Made by a program: the position numbers and the translations under genes | Notes under the pieces: model-generated | Told to the model about the DNA's origin: nothing | The model's input: only the letters and a program-made list of their open reading frames with translations | The model's database searches: none | In this document: positions 8,430-18,683 of the stretch, one piece after another | Numbering within the stretch: the first letter of the stretch is position 1 | How the letters are laid out: each line of letters opens with the position of its first letter | NCBI GenBank assembly: GCA_023229245.1 | Contig: JALNZU010000011.1 | Span: 1 to 64,000 of the forward strand | DNA length: 64,000 nt | Source: Bacteroidales bacterium | Lineage (GTDB): Bacteria; Bacteroidota; Bacteroidia; Bacteroidales; F082 | Direction of reading: 5' to 3'

Positions 8430-10961
8430 ATGGAAGAATTAGCTGAAAGCGAAAAAATCATACGGGTCAATATTGAAAATCAGATGAAATCGGCCTATAT
8501 TGACTATTCCATGTCGGTAATAGTCTCACGTGCCCTTCCTGATGTTCGTGATGGCCTCAAACCGGTACACCGCCGTATTTTGTTTGGCATGCTTGAGTTA
8601 GGTGTGTTATCTAACAGGGCATATAAGAAATCAGCCCGTATAGTAGGGGAGGTGCTTGGAAAATATCATCCACATGGCGATACATCGGTATATGATGCCA
8701 TGGTACGCATGGCACAGGAATGGTCGTTGCGCTACCCATTGGTGGATGGACAAGGTAACTTTGGTTCAATAGACGGTGATAGCCCTGCAGCCATGCGATA
8801 TACCGAAGCCCGGCTGCGAAAGATAGCCGAAGAAATGTTAGCCGACATTGATAAAGATACTGTTGATTTTCAACTTAACTTTGATGATTCACTGCAAGAA
8901 CCTACAGTATTACCTTCTTTAATACCCAATCTGCTTATCAACGGAGCAAGTGGTATAGCCGTAGGTATGGCTACTAATATGCCACCACATAACCTGTCGG
9001 AAGTGATAGACGGCATCATCGCTTATATCGACAAACGGGATATCACCATAGAAGAGCTGATGCAATACATCAAAGCGCCTGATTTCCCTACAGGTGGTAT
9101 CATCTATGGATATGATGGAGTACGTGAAGCCTTTGAAACAGGCCGCGGACGCATAGTCATGAGAGGAGATGCAACCATAGAAGATCACGACGGACGTGAC
9201 TGGATCATAGTTACATCAATACCTTTTATGGTGAATAAAGCCGAAATGATCCGAAGGACAGCCGATTTAGTCAATGAACGCAAGATAGAAGGGATATCCG
9301 ATATACGGGATGAATCAGACCGAAACGGAATGCGCATAGTATATGAACTAAAACGGGATGCCATATCAAATATAGTGCTCAATAAGCTATATCAAATGAC
9401 TGCTCTGCAAAGCTCATTCAGTGTGAATAATGTGGCTTTGGTGAATGGCAGACCTATGACACTCAACCTGAGAGACCTGGTTCATTATTTTGTAGAACAT
9501 CGCCATGAAGTAGTCATACGCCGCACACAGTACGAGCTGAATGAGGCCGAAAAACGAGCACATATCCTTCAGGGACTGATCATTGCACTAGACCATATTG
9601 ATGCCGTCATTGAGCTGATAAAAGCTTCAAAAACACCAGAAGAAGCACGCAATGGCCTGATAGAAAAGTTTGAGCTATCAGAAATACAGGCAAGAGCAAT
9701 ATTGGATATGAAGCTACAGCGCCTAACCGGATTGGAAATACAAAAGATCAAAGAAGAATTTGATCAGATCCTAGAGATGATCGCTTACTATAAAAGCATC
9801 CTGGAAAATGAACCACTACGGTTTGAGATCATCAAAAATGAGATGATAGAGGTCAAAGAAAAATATGGAGATCAAAATCGCTCTACTGTAATCTATTCGG
9901 CTGATGACTTTAGAATAGAAGACACCATACCTGATGAAGCTGTTGTGGTAACTATCTCACACTTAGGATACATTAAACGTACTGCCTTGAGTGAATACAG
10001 ACGGCAGAGCAGGGGAGGGAAAGGTGCCAAAGGATCGGAAGCAAGGGATGAAGACTTTATTGAACATCTGTTCATTGCTACTAATCACAATTATATGCTT
10101 TTCTTCACCGAAAAAGGAAAATGTTTCTGGTTGCGTGTGTTTGAAATTCCCGAAGGGACTAAAACAAGCAAAGGAAGAGCTATACAAAATCTGATCAATA
10201 TTGAGCCTGACGATAAGGTAATGGCATTCATAAATGTGTTAGACCTAAAAGATCAGGAATATATCGACAATAATTATATAATTTTAGCCACAAAAAAGGG
10301 TATCATCAAAAAAACAAGCTTAGAAGCATATTCCCGTCCGCGACAATCAGGTATCAATGCCATTACTATACGTGAAGGGGATGAACTGTTGGAAGCCCGG
10401 CTGACTAATGGTTCCAACCATGTGCTAATTGCCTTGCGCTCGGGAAGGGCTATCCGATTCAATGAATCAAGAGTTCGGCCTATGGGGCGTAACGCATCCG
10501 GCGTACGAGGAATAACTTTGGCTCATGACGAGGATGAAGCTATAGGAATGATATGTGTTGAAAACGATGTATCAGATATATTAGTGGTATCAGAAAAAGG
10601 ATACGGAAAACGCTCCGACTTAGACGACTACCGTATCACAAACAGAGGTGGTAAAGGCGTGAAAACCATTAATATAACCGAAAAAACCGGTGATCTGATA
10701 GCTATCAAAAGCGTAACCGACCACGATGACCTGATGATCATCAACAAATCGGGTATCACTATACGAATTGCTGTTGAAAGTCTGAGGGTGATGGGACGAG
10801 CTACACAAGGAGTAAAACTGATTGACCTCAGAGCAAATGATGAGATAGCAGCCGTTGCAAAAGTATCAATAGACGAAGAAGAAGAGGAACAAGACGAAAG
10901 CGTGTCAACCGAAGAGATAATGGACGAAAGCCAGACTGACATACCTGATGCCGAAGAATAA
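8430..10961 (+). CDS. gyrA: DNA gyrase subunit A
   Basis: This is the breakage-reunion subunit of gyrase, which with GyrB introduces negative supercoils. The 843-residue protein starts with the conserved topoisomerase IIA region. The catalytic tyrosine is Tyr124 in [10 protein letters not shown]. The quinolone-resistance region reads [12 protein letters not shown] (about 80-91), with Thr85 where E. coli has Ser83 and Asp at the Asp87 position. The C-terminal beta-propeller carries the GyrA box as [10 protein letters not shown], which supports gyrase rather than ParC. It ends in a strongly acidic tail of about 35 residues, a known gyrase feature that tunes supercoiling. It has its own promoter and is followed 87 bases later by a TPR gene on the same strand, probably in one transcript. 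Confidence 0.97.
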   Translation: MEELAESEKIIRVNIENQMKSAYIDYSMSVIVSRALPDVRDGLKPVHRRILFGMLELGVLSNRAYKKSARIVGEVLGKYHPHGDTSVYDAMVRMAQEWSLRYPLVDGQGNFGSIDGDSPAAMRYTEARLRKIAEEMLADIDKDTVDFQLNFDDSLQEPTVLPSLIPNLLINGASGIAVGMATNMPPHNLSEVIDGIIAYIDKRDITIEELMQYIKAPDFPTGGIIYGYDGVREAFETGRGRIVMRGDATIEDHDGRDWIIVTSIPFMVNKAEMIRRTADLVNERKIEGISDIRDESDRNGMRIVYELKRDAISNIVLNKLYQMTALQSSFSVNNVALVNGRPMTLNLRDLVHYFVEHRHEVVIRRTQYELNEAEKRAHILQGLIIALDHIDAVIELIKASKTPEEARNGLIEKFELSEIQARAILDMKLQRLTGLEIQKIKEEFDQILEMIAYYKSILENEPLRFEIIKNEMIEVKEKYGDQNRSTVIYSADDFRIEDTIPDEAVVVTISHLGYIKRTALSEYRRQSRGGKGAKGSEARDEDFIEHLFIATNHNYMLFFTEKGKCFWLRVFEIPEGTKTSKGRAIQNLINIEPDDKVMAFINVLDLKDQEYIDNNYIILATKKGIIKKTSLEAYSRPRQSGINAITIREGDELLEARLTNGSNHVLIALRSGRAIRFNESRVRPMGRNASGVRGITLAHDEDEAIGMICVENDVSDILVVSEKGYGKRSDLDDYRITNRGGKGVKTINITEKTGDLIAIKSVTDHDDLMIINKSGITIRIAVESLRVMGRATQGVKLIDLRANDEIAAVAKVSIDEEEEEQDESVSTEEIMDESQTDIPDAEE

Positions 10962-11048
10962 CATATTGAAACAATGAGATATAGCAAAGGATTATTCCTA
11001 TGGCATAATTAATGTATCACAAACTGAAAATCTTAAATATTTGAACCG

Positions 11049-12194
11049 ATGAAAAAAATTGTTCTCACACTGACAGTAGCATTTATGGCCTTGATGACTA
11101 TGGCTCAAAAATCGGAACGTACAAGTGCATATATGTACAACAAGAACGGACAATACGACAAAGCCCGTGAAGCCATTGACAAAGCCATTCAACACGACAA
11201 GACCAAAGACGATCCCAAAACCTGGATGTACAGAGGGATAATCTATCTGAATATTGTTTATTCAGAAACTTACGCTGATCTGGATAGCGAAGCTTTGGAA
11301 AAAAGCTTCGAATCGTTTCAAAAAGCTATGGAATTAGACCCTGAGGATAAAGGCCGGCAAATGGTTGAGATCCTACCACGCGTAGATGTGATTGGACAGC
11401 AATACTTCTCTCAGGCAGTAGATGCATTTAATGAAAATGATTTTCAAACAGCTTCTATTGAGTTTAAAAAATCATTTGATGTAGCACAGACCATACATAA
11501 AGTAGATACCTTAGCACTACTGAACGCCGGATTAGCCTCCATAAGAGGTGATCTGTTTGATCAAGCACTGGGCTATTATAATCAACTTATTGAACTCGAC
11601 ATAGTTGAACCTGATATCTTTAGAAATAAAGCAGCGGCATATCGCGGATTAGGACAAAACGAGGAAATGATGGAAACTATCAAAGCCGGAAGGGAAAGGT
11701 ATCCGGATGATGCCGGACTGATGTTGGAGGAGATAAATGCCTATCTCGCTATAGGTGAAGGAGCAAAAGTGGTGGATAACCTCAAAGAATTAGTTGAACA
11801 AGACCCAAATAATGCTTCCATATTTTTTGTGTTAGGAACTATATACGGAGACGAAACCAACGAAGCAATGTTTGATCTGGATACAGCAGAACTATACTAT
11901 AGTAAAGCAATAGCGGTTCACGACGATTATTATGATGCTATTTATAACCTGGGAGCACTCTATATCAACGAATCAAACAGAATACAAGTGGAAGCAAATG
12001 ATCTGCCGCTATCAGAAACAAAAAAATATGATGAGATGACGGAACAAGCAAACGAAATCATACGAAAAGCACTGCCATATTTGGAAAAAGCCTACGAAAT
12101 AATGCCTGATAACGAAGAAACCAAGCAAGTGCTCGTCACAATCTATACCAGATTTAATATGGACGATAAATTAAAAGAGATCAGTGCCGAATAA
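11049..12194 (+). CDS. Exported tetratricopeptide-repeat protein
   Basis: This 381-residue protein has an N-terminal signal peptide ending near AQ at residue 20 and then a run of helical TPR-like units (for example NKNGQYDKAREAIDKAI and YLEKAYEIMPDNEETKQVL). TPR proteins mediate protein-protein contacts; a periplasmic or outer-membrane-associated role is inferred from the signal. It has no enzyme motif. It lies 87 bases downstream of gyrA with a terminator after it, so it probably shares the gyrA transcript. No functional link to gyrase can be read from the sequence. Confidence 0.8.
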   Translation: MKKIVLTLTVAFMALMTMAQKSERTSAYMYNKNGQYDKAREAIDKAIQHDKTKDDPKTWMYRGIIYLNIVYSETYADLDSEALEKSFESFQKAMELDPEDKGRQMVEILPRVDVIGQQYFSQAVDAFNENDFQTASIEFKKSFDVAQTIHKVDTLALLNAGLASIRGDLFDQALGYYNQLIELDIVEPDIFRNKAAAYRGLGQNEEMMETIKAGRERYPDDAGLMLEEINAYLAIGEGAKVVDNLKELVEQDPNNASIFFVLGTIYGDETNEAMFDLDTAELYYSKAIAVHDDYYDAIYNLGALYINESNRIQVEANDLPLSETKKYDEMTEQANEIIRKALPYLEKAYEIMPDNEETKQVLVTIYTRFNMDDKLKEISAE

Positions 12195-12223
12195 GCATTG
12201 TTTTTTTTCATTTTTATTAGTAG

Positions 12224-12256
12224 AACTCCTGCCAGTAAAAGGGTGGGAGTTTTTTC
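12224..12256 (+). terminator. Rho-independent terminator after the gyrA-TPR unit
   Basis: A hairpin with AACTCC and GGAGTT outer arms and a T-rich tail lies about 30 bases past the TPR stop codon. The rest of the gap to the next gene (12257-12523) shows no gene or RNA I can recognise. Confidence 0.7.
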
Positions 12257-12523
12257 TTTGCTTGATGAAATGTCAAAGAAGAATTATAAGGGTAGGAACT
12301 TTAAGTTAAAGAAAGATATAATCAAAGGAAAGTAGTTAAAATATGATTTAACATAATATATATTATCTAACATTTTTTGAACTATGAAATCAGACGCAAT
12401 GGTGTTTGATTATAGTTAATGGGACAACATATGCACTCAATACATCATTAAAACAGGTTAATCATTTATCAGGATTATCTGATAAAAATATGTGCTACCT
12501 GATTACGAATGGTTGTCGAGGTT

Positions 12524-13573
12524 CTATTGCTTTTTCAGAAGTTCAAGCTGTTTGTTATACACTCTTTCCATTCCTTCCCTAAGAGATATTTTAGGTTTCC
12601 AACCAAATTTCTGGTGTACCAAGTCCATATTTGAATAGCGTGAATGCACGCCAACCGGCTTATCCAACAATGGTTTTACCTGAGGCTTATAGCCAGCTAT
12701 TTCACCGAATACCTCAATCAATTCCAAAAAAGAAGTCAATTTCCCTGAACCTATATTATATGCGGAACCATCCGTAACCTGGTCCATGAGCAGAAATATA
12801 AAGTCCAATATATCGTCTATATGCACAAAGTCGCGTCCTTGTTTACCGCTTCCCCACACTTCAAATGGGTCTTCCCGTCTTGCAGCTCGTGCCGCAATAG
12901 CTGGTACCGGGTACGACTGTTCCTGGTCCTCACCATAGCCTGAGAATGGCCGAATGCATACCACCCGTATCCCATAATGTTTGGCAGCGATCTGGGCTAA
13001 AAACTCACCCGTCAGCTTCGACCAGCCGTAGGTCATATCCGGTGTCCCCAGATTCTTTTCAAAATCTATATCACCTTCACTCAATGCGATCGCTCCTTTT
13101 GTTGTTTGCAAACTTACCGGATAAGCTGCGCTAGAGCTAGGATACAGCACCCTTTCAGGTTTATGCTGGGTAAGCCAGTAGAAAAATTCCGCATCAATGC
13201 TCAGGTCGAGGGCTACCATCATGGGGTCACCTTCTATTTTCAGCCTCCCACCTACTATGGCAGCAAAATGGAATACATCTGTAAATCGCTCAAATTCAAG
13301 CTTATATCTCTTTTGTATATAAAGTGGTTCTGACCGCATATAAAACAACAAATTTCTGAAATCGCCTTTCCAGAAATACAGCCTCTTCTCTTCTCCAATG
13401 ATGTCTATATCATCCAACTGCTGCGACACATATCCATCTATCCATTCCGAAGGATGCCTTCCAATAGACAGATCGTCAACCATAAAGATATGATCCCTGG
13501 TTGTGTTCAACAATCGTTTTACCATATTTCGGCCAACAAAGCCGCAAGCGCCTGACACTAAATGAATACGCAT
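12524..13573 (-). CDS. NAD-dependent epimerase/dehydratase, extended SDR family
   Basis: This is a 349-residue Rossmann enzyme of the nucleotide-sugar epimerase/dehydratase type. The NAD-binding motif SGACGFVG (7-14) sits right after the first strand. The catalytic triad is visible as Ser in YPSSSAAYP (about 144-152), Tyr182 and Lys186 in TYGWSKLTGE. Family members interconvert sugars such as UDP-glucose/UDP-galactose, or act as GDP-fucose synthase; the exact substrate cannot be read. It lies upstream of nothing else on this strand, about 80 bases after the glycosyltransferase gene in transcription order, which points to a cell-envelope sugar pathway. The exopolysaccharide locus at 29-52 kb has no obvious sugar-nucleotide gene of its own, so this enzyme might serve it. 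Confidence 0.85.
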   Translation of the reverse strand: MRIHLVSGACGFVGRNMVKRLLNTTRDHIFMVDDLSIGRHPSEWIDGYVSQQLDDIDIIGEEKRLYFWKGDFRNLLFYMRSEPLYIQKRYKLEFERFTDVFHFAAIVGGRLKIEGDPMMVALDLSIDAEFFYWLTQHKPERVLYPSSSAAYPVSLQTTKGAIALSEGDIDFEKNLGTPDMTYGWSKLTGEFLAQIAAKHYGIRVVCIRPFSGYGEDQEQSYPVPAIAARAARREDPFEVWGSGKQGRDFVHIDDILDFIFLLMDQVTDGSAYNIGSGKLTSFLELIEVFGEIAGYKPQVKPLLDKPVGVHSRYSNMDLVHQKFGWKPKISLREGMERVYNKQLELLKKQ

Positions 13574-13656
13574 AGTTTTGTTTTAGTATATTACTGATTT
13601 ATGACTTTTAATAGAAATAGTTTGTTACGGCATTTCAGTTGAATTGATCTAGTCTT

Positions 13657-14601
13657 TTACTTCAGATTCAGCTTTTCCCTAATGCTGTAAACAGGTTGTT
13701 TTCCACCTTTGTTCAGGGATATGAGTTCGGCTAGGAATCCTGTTAAAAACAGCTGAGTTCCGATGATCATTGCTAACAAGCCGAAATAAAATAATGGGCG
13801 ATCTGTCATTTTATATGCCTCAAGGAAAAATTTTGCATACGCAAGATATCCGGCTATCACAAATCCTATCAGAAAGATAAACGAGCCTATGCTACCAAAG
13901 AAGTGCATAGGTCGTTTGCCGAATTTCGATATAAAGCTGATTGACAGCAGGTCTAAATAGCCTTTGATAAGTCGGCTCATCCCATATTTTGACTTGCCAT
14001 ATTTTCGTTCCTGATGCTGTACTATCTTTTCCCCTATATTGGTAAACCCTGCCCATTTGGCTATAAGCGGGATATATCGGTGCATCTCGCCTTGTATTTC
14101 AATGGATTTCACCAACTCGGAGCTATACGCTTTCAGTCCGCAGTTAAAATCGTGCAGCCGGATACCACTTATCCATCGTGTGGTGCGGTTAAAAAGTCGT
14201 GATGGCAATGTTTTAGAGATGGGATCTTTCCGCTTTTTTTTCCAGCCCGACACTAAATCGAAGCCTTGTTCATGAATCATTTGGTACAAATGCGGTATCT
14301 CATCAGGGCTATCTTGAAGATCGCCATCCATAGTGATTACCACCTGTCCTGAAGCAGCAGCAAAGCCTTCATTGAGGGCGGCCGACTTACCGTAATTCCG
14401 GCGAAAGCGAATCCCTTTAACCTGCCTATGAACTGCTGCAAGTTTTTGGATCTGACCCCATGATTGATCCGTTGAACCGTCATCGATAAAGATAATTTCA
14501 AAAAATAAATCTTCTGCTTCAGCTACTTTGACAATCCAATCGGTCAACTCGGGCAATGACTCTTCTTCGTTGAAAACCGGAACGACTATGGAAACATCCA
14601 T
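13657..14601 (-). CDS. Membrane glycosyltransferase family 2 (GtrB/ArnC/DPM1-like)
   Basis: The protein starts with SIVVPVFNEEESLPEL and has the GT2 motifs DDGSTD and DGDLQDSPDEIP, then two C-terminal transmembrane helices (roughly the last 90 residues). This is the layout of enzymes that load a sugar onto undecaprenyl or dolichyl phosphate at the cytoplasmic face. I chose the ATG at 14601 (314 residues); a longer frame starting TTG at 14655 would overlap the upstream DUF4199 gene by 38 bases and adds no conserved sequence. It probably forms an operon with the two membrane protein genes before it. Confidence 0.85.
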   Translation of the reverse strand: MDVSIVVPVFNEEESLPELTDWIVKVAEAEDLFFEIIFIDDGSTDQSWGQIQKLAAVHRQVKGIRFRRNYGKSAALNEGFAAASGQVVITMDGDLQDSPDEIPHLYQMIHEQGFDLVSGWKKKRKDPISKTLPSRLFNRTTRWISGIRLHDFNCGLKAYSSELVKSIEIQGEMHRYIPLIAKWAGFTNIGEKIVQHQERKYGKSKYGMSRLIKGYLDLLSISFISKFGKRPMHFFGSIGSFIFLIGFVIAGYLAYAKFFLEAYKMTDRPLFYFGLLAMIIGTQLFLTGFLAELISLNKGGKQPVYSIREKLNLK

Positions 14602-14617
14602 GCTTTGAGAAATACTA

Positions 14618-15142
14618 TCAGACTTGTACTTTTGATGAATTATCTTTACGCACAAACAAAGCTATCAATGCGCTAATTATCAATGATGTAATTGGTGTCA
14701 TATACAAGGTTGTAAGCAGTGCCTTGCTCGGTTTCATGCTGCTTTCCATCTTTTCTAAAGCCATATCAAGGGCTTCTTCTGACATTATTCCATCCCATGT
14801 TTGATAAAAGGTATCTATCTGACGTGTAATATAATCAGGATCAATCACTGCATTGAGCAAATAAGAGAAAATACCTGTTAAATAGCCGGTAATGATCAAC
14901 ATCACAAATCCTATTCCCAATGCTTGCACATAGCTTATCTTTCCGCCAAGGTTCAAATCTCTTGATTTTTGCATGCTCAGATAAGTGAAGTAGATCATTA
15001 CACCAAAAACTACTACTCCATTCAGAAGTGAATACCCTGTTTTAAACAGATTCACATCAGCGATGTAAAGTATCGCATTAAAAACTATCAGAATCAATCC
15101 GCTGATTAATCCGTACCTAACTGCATGATTTAAACGTGTCAT
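14618..15142 (-). CDS. DUF4199-like four-helix membrane protein
   Basis: This is a 174-residue protein with four hydrophobic helices. The second is followed by a short amphipathic stretch, and a longer extracytoplasmic loop sits between helices 3 and 4 and contains TFYQTWDGIMSEEAL. The arrangement and the opening RYGLISGLILI resemble the DUF4199 family, which is widespread in Bacteroidota and of unknown function. It is commonly found just upstream of a GtrB-like glycosyltransferase, as it is here with a 16-base gap. No catalytic residues are evident. Confidence 0.7.
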   Translation of the reverse strand: MTRLNHAVRYGLISGLILIVFNAILYIADVNLFKTGYSLLNGVVVFGVMIYFTYLSMQKSRDLNLGGKISYVQALGIGFVMLIITGYLTGIFSYLLNAVIDPDYITRQIDTFYQTWDGIMSEEALDMALEKMESSMKPSKALLTTLYMTPITSLIISALIALFVRKDNSSKVQV

Positions 15143-15153
15143 ACTTGTTTGAT

Positions 15154-15693
15154 TTAAAGATTCTCGTTACTTATTATTCGTTTCTTGCGCCACACAAAGA
15201 TAGCTATTATAGCAGCTTGTATGGGTAAAAGTATCAAATTAAAAATAAAATAATAGAGCGCCATATTTATAGGTGAAAGCATTTGTCTGACCCAATATGA
15301 AAGCTCCCGAAAGTTGTCGTATGACTGATTGGATTGTTGTGCTACCATCAGATCGGCCTCCACACTCAGGATGCGATAATTCAATATGCCTTTCAAAAAA
15401 AAGCTAAAACCAAAATAAGCCATAGCCGACATGACTATGGCACTTGTGATACCAGTAAGTAAGGATAGCCTGAACGACTGGCCAAACAACAGCATATGAT
15501 TTGAATATCGGTCGCGAAGTCTGATATTAGCATAACTTAAAAACACTAAAGGAAAAAGATAGATAAGTATATAACTTAATGAAAATGAGTCATGTATGAA
15601 ATACCATACCAATATCAGTAAGGTAAAATTGATCAGACCTCCGAAAAAACCGGTTACCAGGCCTACCATCCAGAATTGATACTTACGGTACAT
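15154..15693 (-). CDS. Four-helix membrane protein, probably a DUF4199 relative
   Basis: This 179-residue protein has four predicted membrane helices and the same overall plan as its downstream neighbour, including a longer loop (about residues 105-140) between helices 3 and 4. The two may be diverged paralogues. The 11-base gap to the next gene supports one operon with the glycosyltransferase. Function unknown. Confidence 0.65.
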   Translation of the reverse strand: MYRKYQFWMVGLVTGFFGGLINFTLLILVWYFIHDSFSLSYILIYLFPLVFLSYANIRLRDRYSNHMLLFGQSFRLSLLTGITSAIVMSAMAYFGFSFFLKGILNYRILSVEADLMVAQQSNQSYDNFRELSYWVRQMLSPINMALYYFIFNLILLPIQAAIIAIFVWRKKRIISNENL

Positions 15694-15770
15694 AACATGA
15701 TCATTTATTGGATGCTTGCAAACTTACCAAATGATTCCTTTGCTTTACCATAAAAAAATGAAGAAAGTAT

Positions 15771-15799
15771 TTGCAGCGGCAAAAATTAGCCTATCTTTG
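15771..15799 (+). promoter_or_regulatory. ffs promoter, Bacteroidota type
   Basis: TTG at 15771-15773, 18 bases, then TATCTTTG at 15792-15799 fits the TTG-N18/19-TAnnTTTG pattern. The RNA would start about 5 bases later, where the RNA stem begins. Confidence 0.65.
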
Positions 15800-15803
15800 C
15801 GGC

Positions 15804-15907
15804 GGGTAAGTCTTATACGACCAGCTCCTGTCGAACTCCCCCAGGTTCGGAAGGAAGCAAGGGTAAGATGGTTGAGCGGTGCGATATAAGTAGCTTACCC
15901 TTTTTTT
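15804..15907 (+). ncRNA. ffs: Small signal recognition particle RNA (4.5S type)
   Basis: The core GGTTCGGAAGGAAGCAAGG (15844-15862) is the universal SRP domain IV apical loop and asymmetric internal loop that bind Ffh. GTCGAACTCC upstream pairs in the same domain. The ends pair as GGGTAAG (15804-15810) with CTTACCC (15894-15900), giving a single long hairpin of about 100 nucleotides, the bacterial short form without an Alu domain. A T-run follows as terminator and overlaps the stop codon of the convergent amidohydrolase gene. With Ffh this RNA targets membrane proteins to the Sec translocon. Confidence 0.93.
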
Positions 15908-17549
15908 ATTCCTGCTGATAAACCCTTTCACCGTTACTATATAGCATGACTACTTTATTATCTCTGATCTGATCAGGATCGCATGTCATGATATCTTTTT
16001 CCATAATCACAAAGTCAGCATATTTTCCAGTTTCCAGGCTTCCCTTATATTGTTCTTCAAAGCTGCCTTTTGCAGCCCATATAGTCATAGACCGCAGTGC
16101 TTGTTCACGGCTGATGGCATTCTCTATTTGAAAACCATCAGCTGGTAGTCCATTGGCATCTTTACGTACTACTGCTGCATAAAACGTGTTCATTGGATTA
16201 ATATCTTCTATAGGGAAATCAGTTCCATTTACCAACCAGCCATTTTCCTTCAACAGCTGTAGCTGGGCATAAGCTCCTTGCAGGCGTTTCAAGCCAATTC
16301 GGTTTACAGCCCAATGCATATCTGATGTGGCATGAGTGCTTTGAATAGAAGGTATAATAGAATATTCACCAAACTTATGAAAGTCATCGGAATGCACGAT
16401 TTGCGCATGTTCTATCCTCCATCGTCTGTCATTTTTTCCTTGAAGGATATGGGCATAAAGGTCTAACACATAGCGTACGGCTGCGTCGCCTATCGCGTGA
16501 GTATTAACCTGAAAACCTGCATCATATGCTCTTTGTGCAATATTTCTGTAAAAGTCATCGTCAAACAGCATGAATCCACTCTTGTCCGGTACATCTGCAT
16601 ATGGCTCAAGGAGTTTGGCGCCTCTTGATCCTAATGCTCCGTCTGCGTATAGCTTAATGGCATTGATGGATAAACGCTCACCCCTTTCAACTCCTTTCGG
16701 AAGATAATAATCAAGTGTCTTTTCATCATGATCGAGCATGGCGTTAATCCTTATCAACAGTTGTCCTTCCTGTTGCATCGAGCGAATCAACTCTATGGTC
16801 TCATAAGTTAAACCGGCATCGGTTACTGATGTGAGGCCCACTGAAAAGCATTGTTTTTGAGCTTCGATCAGAGCGGTTTGTTTTTCAGTATTATTCAATG
16901 GAGTGATCAATTCCCTTATGGGAGTATCTGCTCTATCTATCAGAACACCAGTAGGTTGTCCATTTTTATTTACTATCACCTCTCCCCCATCAATTCGGGT
17001 ATGAGCATTAATGCCTGCTGCTTGCAGGGCAGCTTTGCTGGCTATAGATGCGTGGCCATCAATACGTATCAGTAGTATCTTCTTTTCTGGAAAATACTGT
17101 TCCAACAGCTCATTATCAGGAAATACCGGCGGCTCCCAAAGGTTTTGATCCCATCCTCTGCCTAGAACAAAATCAGTTGGATGAGCTTCTAAATGATCCC
17201 TTACTCTTTGGATAACCTCATCAAATGAACGACTGCCAGTAAGATCGGCATATCGGTATAGTTTTTCTGCTAAACCGTAGAAATGGCAATGTCCATCAAT
17301 AAAGCCTGGATACACTGCTTTGCCATCAGCATCAATTACTTGATCGGCTGCATATTGACTTAGTATATCTTCTTGAGCACCAATGTCGAGAATTTTTCCA
17401 TCTTTTACGGCAAAGGCTGTAGCAATGGAAAACTCATCATCTACTGTATAGATTTGTCCATTAAAAATAATCAGATCGGCTTCCTTTTTTACCGTCGCAC
17501 AAGAAGTTAGAAAAATGAGGATCATCATATTCAGATATATCTTATTCAT
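15906..17549 (-). CDS. Amidohydrolase family 3 lipoprotein (YtcJ-like)
   Basis: This is a 547-residue metal-dependent hydrolase of the amidohydrolase superfamily. It opens with a lipoprotein signal, with Cys17 in FLTSC as lipidation site, so it should be anchored on the periplasmic side. Metal-site motifs are visible: FIDGHCHF (HxH) after the first strands, NTHAIGDAA, RIEHAQIV, and a late NGTDFPIED. Amidohydrolase-3 proteins act on varied amides or cyclic substrates, and YtcJ-like ones have no assigned substrate. Its ATG overlaps the stop of the ABC ATPase gene by four bases (ATGA), so it is translationally coupled to the importer. Its end abuts the ffs terminator. Confidence 0.85.
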   Translation of the reverse strand: MNKIYLNMMILIFLTSCATVKKEADLIIFNGQIYTVDDEFSIATAFAVKDGKILDIGAQEDILSQYAADQVIDADGKAVYPGFIDGHCHFYGLAEKLYRYADLTGSRSFDEVIQRVRDHLEAHPTDFVLGRGWDQNLWEPPVFPDNELLEQYFPEKKILLIRIDGHASIASKAALQAAGINAHTRIDGGEVIVNKNGQPTGVLIDRADTPIRELITPLNNTEKQTALIEAQKQCFSVGLTSVTDAGLTYETIELIRSMQQEGQLLIRINAMLDHDEKTLDYYLPKGVERGERLSINAIKLYADGALGSRGAKLLEPYADVPDKSGFMLFDDDFYRNIAQRAYDAGFQVNTHAIGDAAVRYVLDLYAHILQGKNDRRWRIEHAQIVHSDDFHKFGEYSIIPSIQSTHATSDMHWAVNRIGLKRLQGAYAQLQLLKENGWLVNGTDFPIEDINPMNTFYAAVVRKDANGLPADGFQIENAISREQALRSMTIWAAKGSFEEQYKGSLETGKYADFVIMEKDIMTCDPDQIRDNKVVMLYSNGERVYQQE

Positions 17550-18550
17550 AGTTTGTTCGTTAAATGATCTAATAATTCTGTTAACGCATTAAAATATCTG
17601 ATTTCTCCTTTGAATTCCCAAACGAATCTTTCGGCTTCAAAGCTAATCTGTCCGCTATAATTATCGGATTTCTTATTCACTTCAAATCCTTTACGTACTA
17701 AGGCATTAGTAACCCATTTTGATAGCAGGGGATCAGATATCCGGTTTCGCAAAGGTAATTTTTCTGAGCTTACAGGTTTAAAATACCCTTGAAGAGTGTC
17801 AAAGCTAAGGGATGAGGTGTCGAAAAAAGCATTGATATGGCCGTCCATAACCAATTGCTCCGGCAGATCGTCTATGATTCCTTTAGATTTAGCCATCAGC
17901 CATACCCTGTCGGAACTCCTTAGTACTAAGTCAAGATCATGAGATGAAAAGAGTATTGTTTTTTGTTGATCGTGTACTAATTGTTGCAATAAACGCATCA
18001 GTTCAATCTTGCTTGGATAGTCTAAAAAGGCTGTTGGCTCATCAAGCAGAATAATTGGAGTATCTTGTGCAAGCGCCTTGGCTATCATCACTTTCTGTCG
18101 CTCACCATCGCTAAGGTGTATCAGTTGACGACCTTTTAAATGTGTGATACCGGTATCTTCCATGCTTTGATGGATCACCTCATTGTCTTTGGCAGTCAGT
18201 CTTGCCCAGAAATTACTATAAGGATACCGTCCGGCAGCGATCACATCTTCTGTTTTAAGATAAAACTCATCTGGCTGATCTGTCAATACAAGCGAGATCA
18301 ATCTGGCTAAAGCAGCTCTGGAAAGCATCTTAGCCGGTTTACCTTTGATGAATACTTCACCATTGAGCGGAACTTGCAGTCCGGATATTGTACGCAATAA
18401 AGTTGATTTACCCACCCCGTTAGACCCTATCAGTGCGACAAGCAATGCCTTGTTCAGACATAAGTTTAGCAAAGGCAATAATGCCGTCTTCCTCTTATTG
18501 GAAGTATATCCTATTTCCAGGTTTTTAAGTTCTATGACGGCTTGTGTCAT
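17546..18550 (-). CDS. ABC importer ATPase, FecE/BtuD type, with a C-terminal extension
   Basis: This subunit powers a metal-chelate/corrinoid-type importer. Walker A is GSNGVGKST, the signature is LSDGERQKVMIAKAL, Walker B is IILLDEPTAFLD and the switch His lies in SSHDLD. FecE/BtuD proteins are normally about 250-265 residues. This one has roughly 90 more C-terminal residues, following GYFKPVS, with no recognisable domain. I prefer the ATG at 18550 (334 residues) over a TTG six codons earlier. It sits 133 bases after the permease and overlaps the amidohydrolase start. Confidence 0.88.
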   Translation of the reverse strand: MTQAVIELKNLEIGYTSNKRKTALLPLLNLCLNKALLVALIGSNGVGKSTLLRTISGLQVPLNGEVFIKGKPAKMLSRAALARLISLVLTDQPDEFYLKTEDVIAAGRYPYSNFWARLTAKDNEVIHQSMEDTGITHLKGRQLIHLSDGERQKVMIAKALAQDTPIILLDEPTAFLDYPSKIELMRLLQQLVHDQQKTILFSSHDLDLVLRSSDRVWLMAKSKGIIDDLPEQLVMDGHINAFFDTSSLSFDTLQGYFKPVSSEKLPLRNRISDPLLSKWVTNALVRKGFEVNKKSDNYSGQISFEAERFVWEFKGEIRYFNALTELLDHLTNKL

Positions 18551-18683
18551 CTGTTTAATATTTTGCAATAAACTGGATATAAGATAGTTTCAAAGACAAA
18601 TCCTTTTGTATGGTAGTGCTTATCCATAGATTTTTCAATCACAAATCTAATACAAGCCAAAATTAAGAACATGTAGGTATCAT

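Noticed and set aside
12257..12523. Possible small RNA or tRNA between the gyrA unit and the epimerase gene
   Set aside because: No cloverleaf elements, strong stems or promoter were seen.
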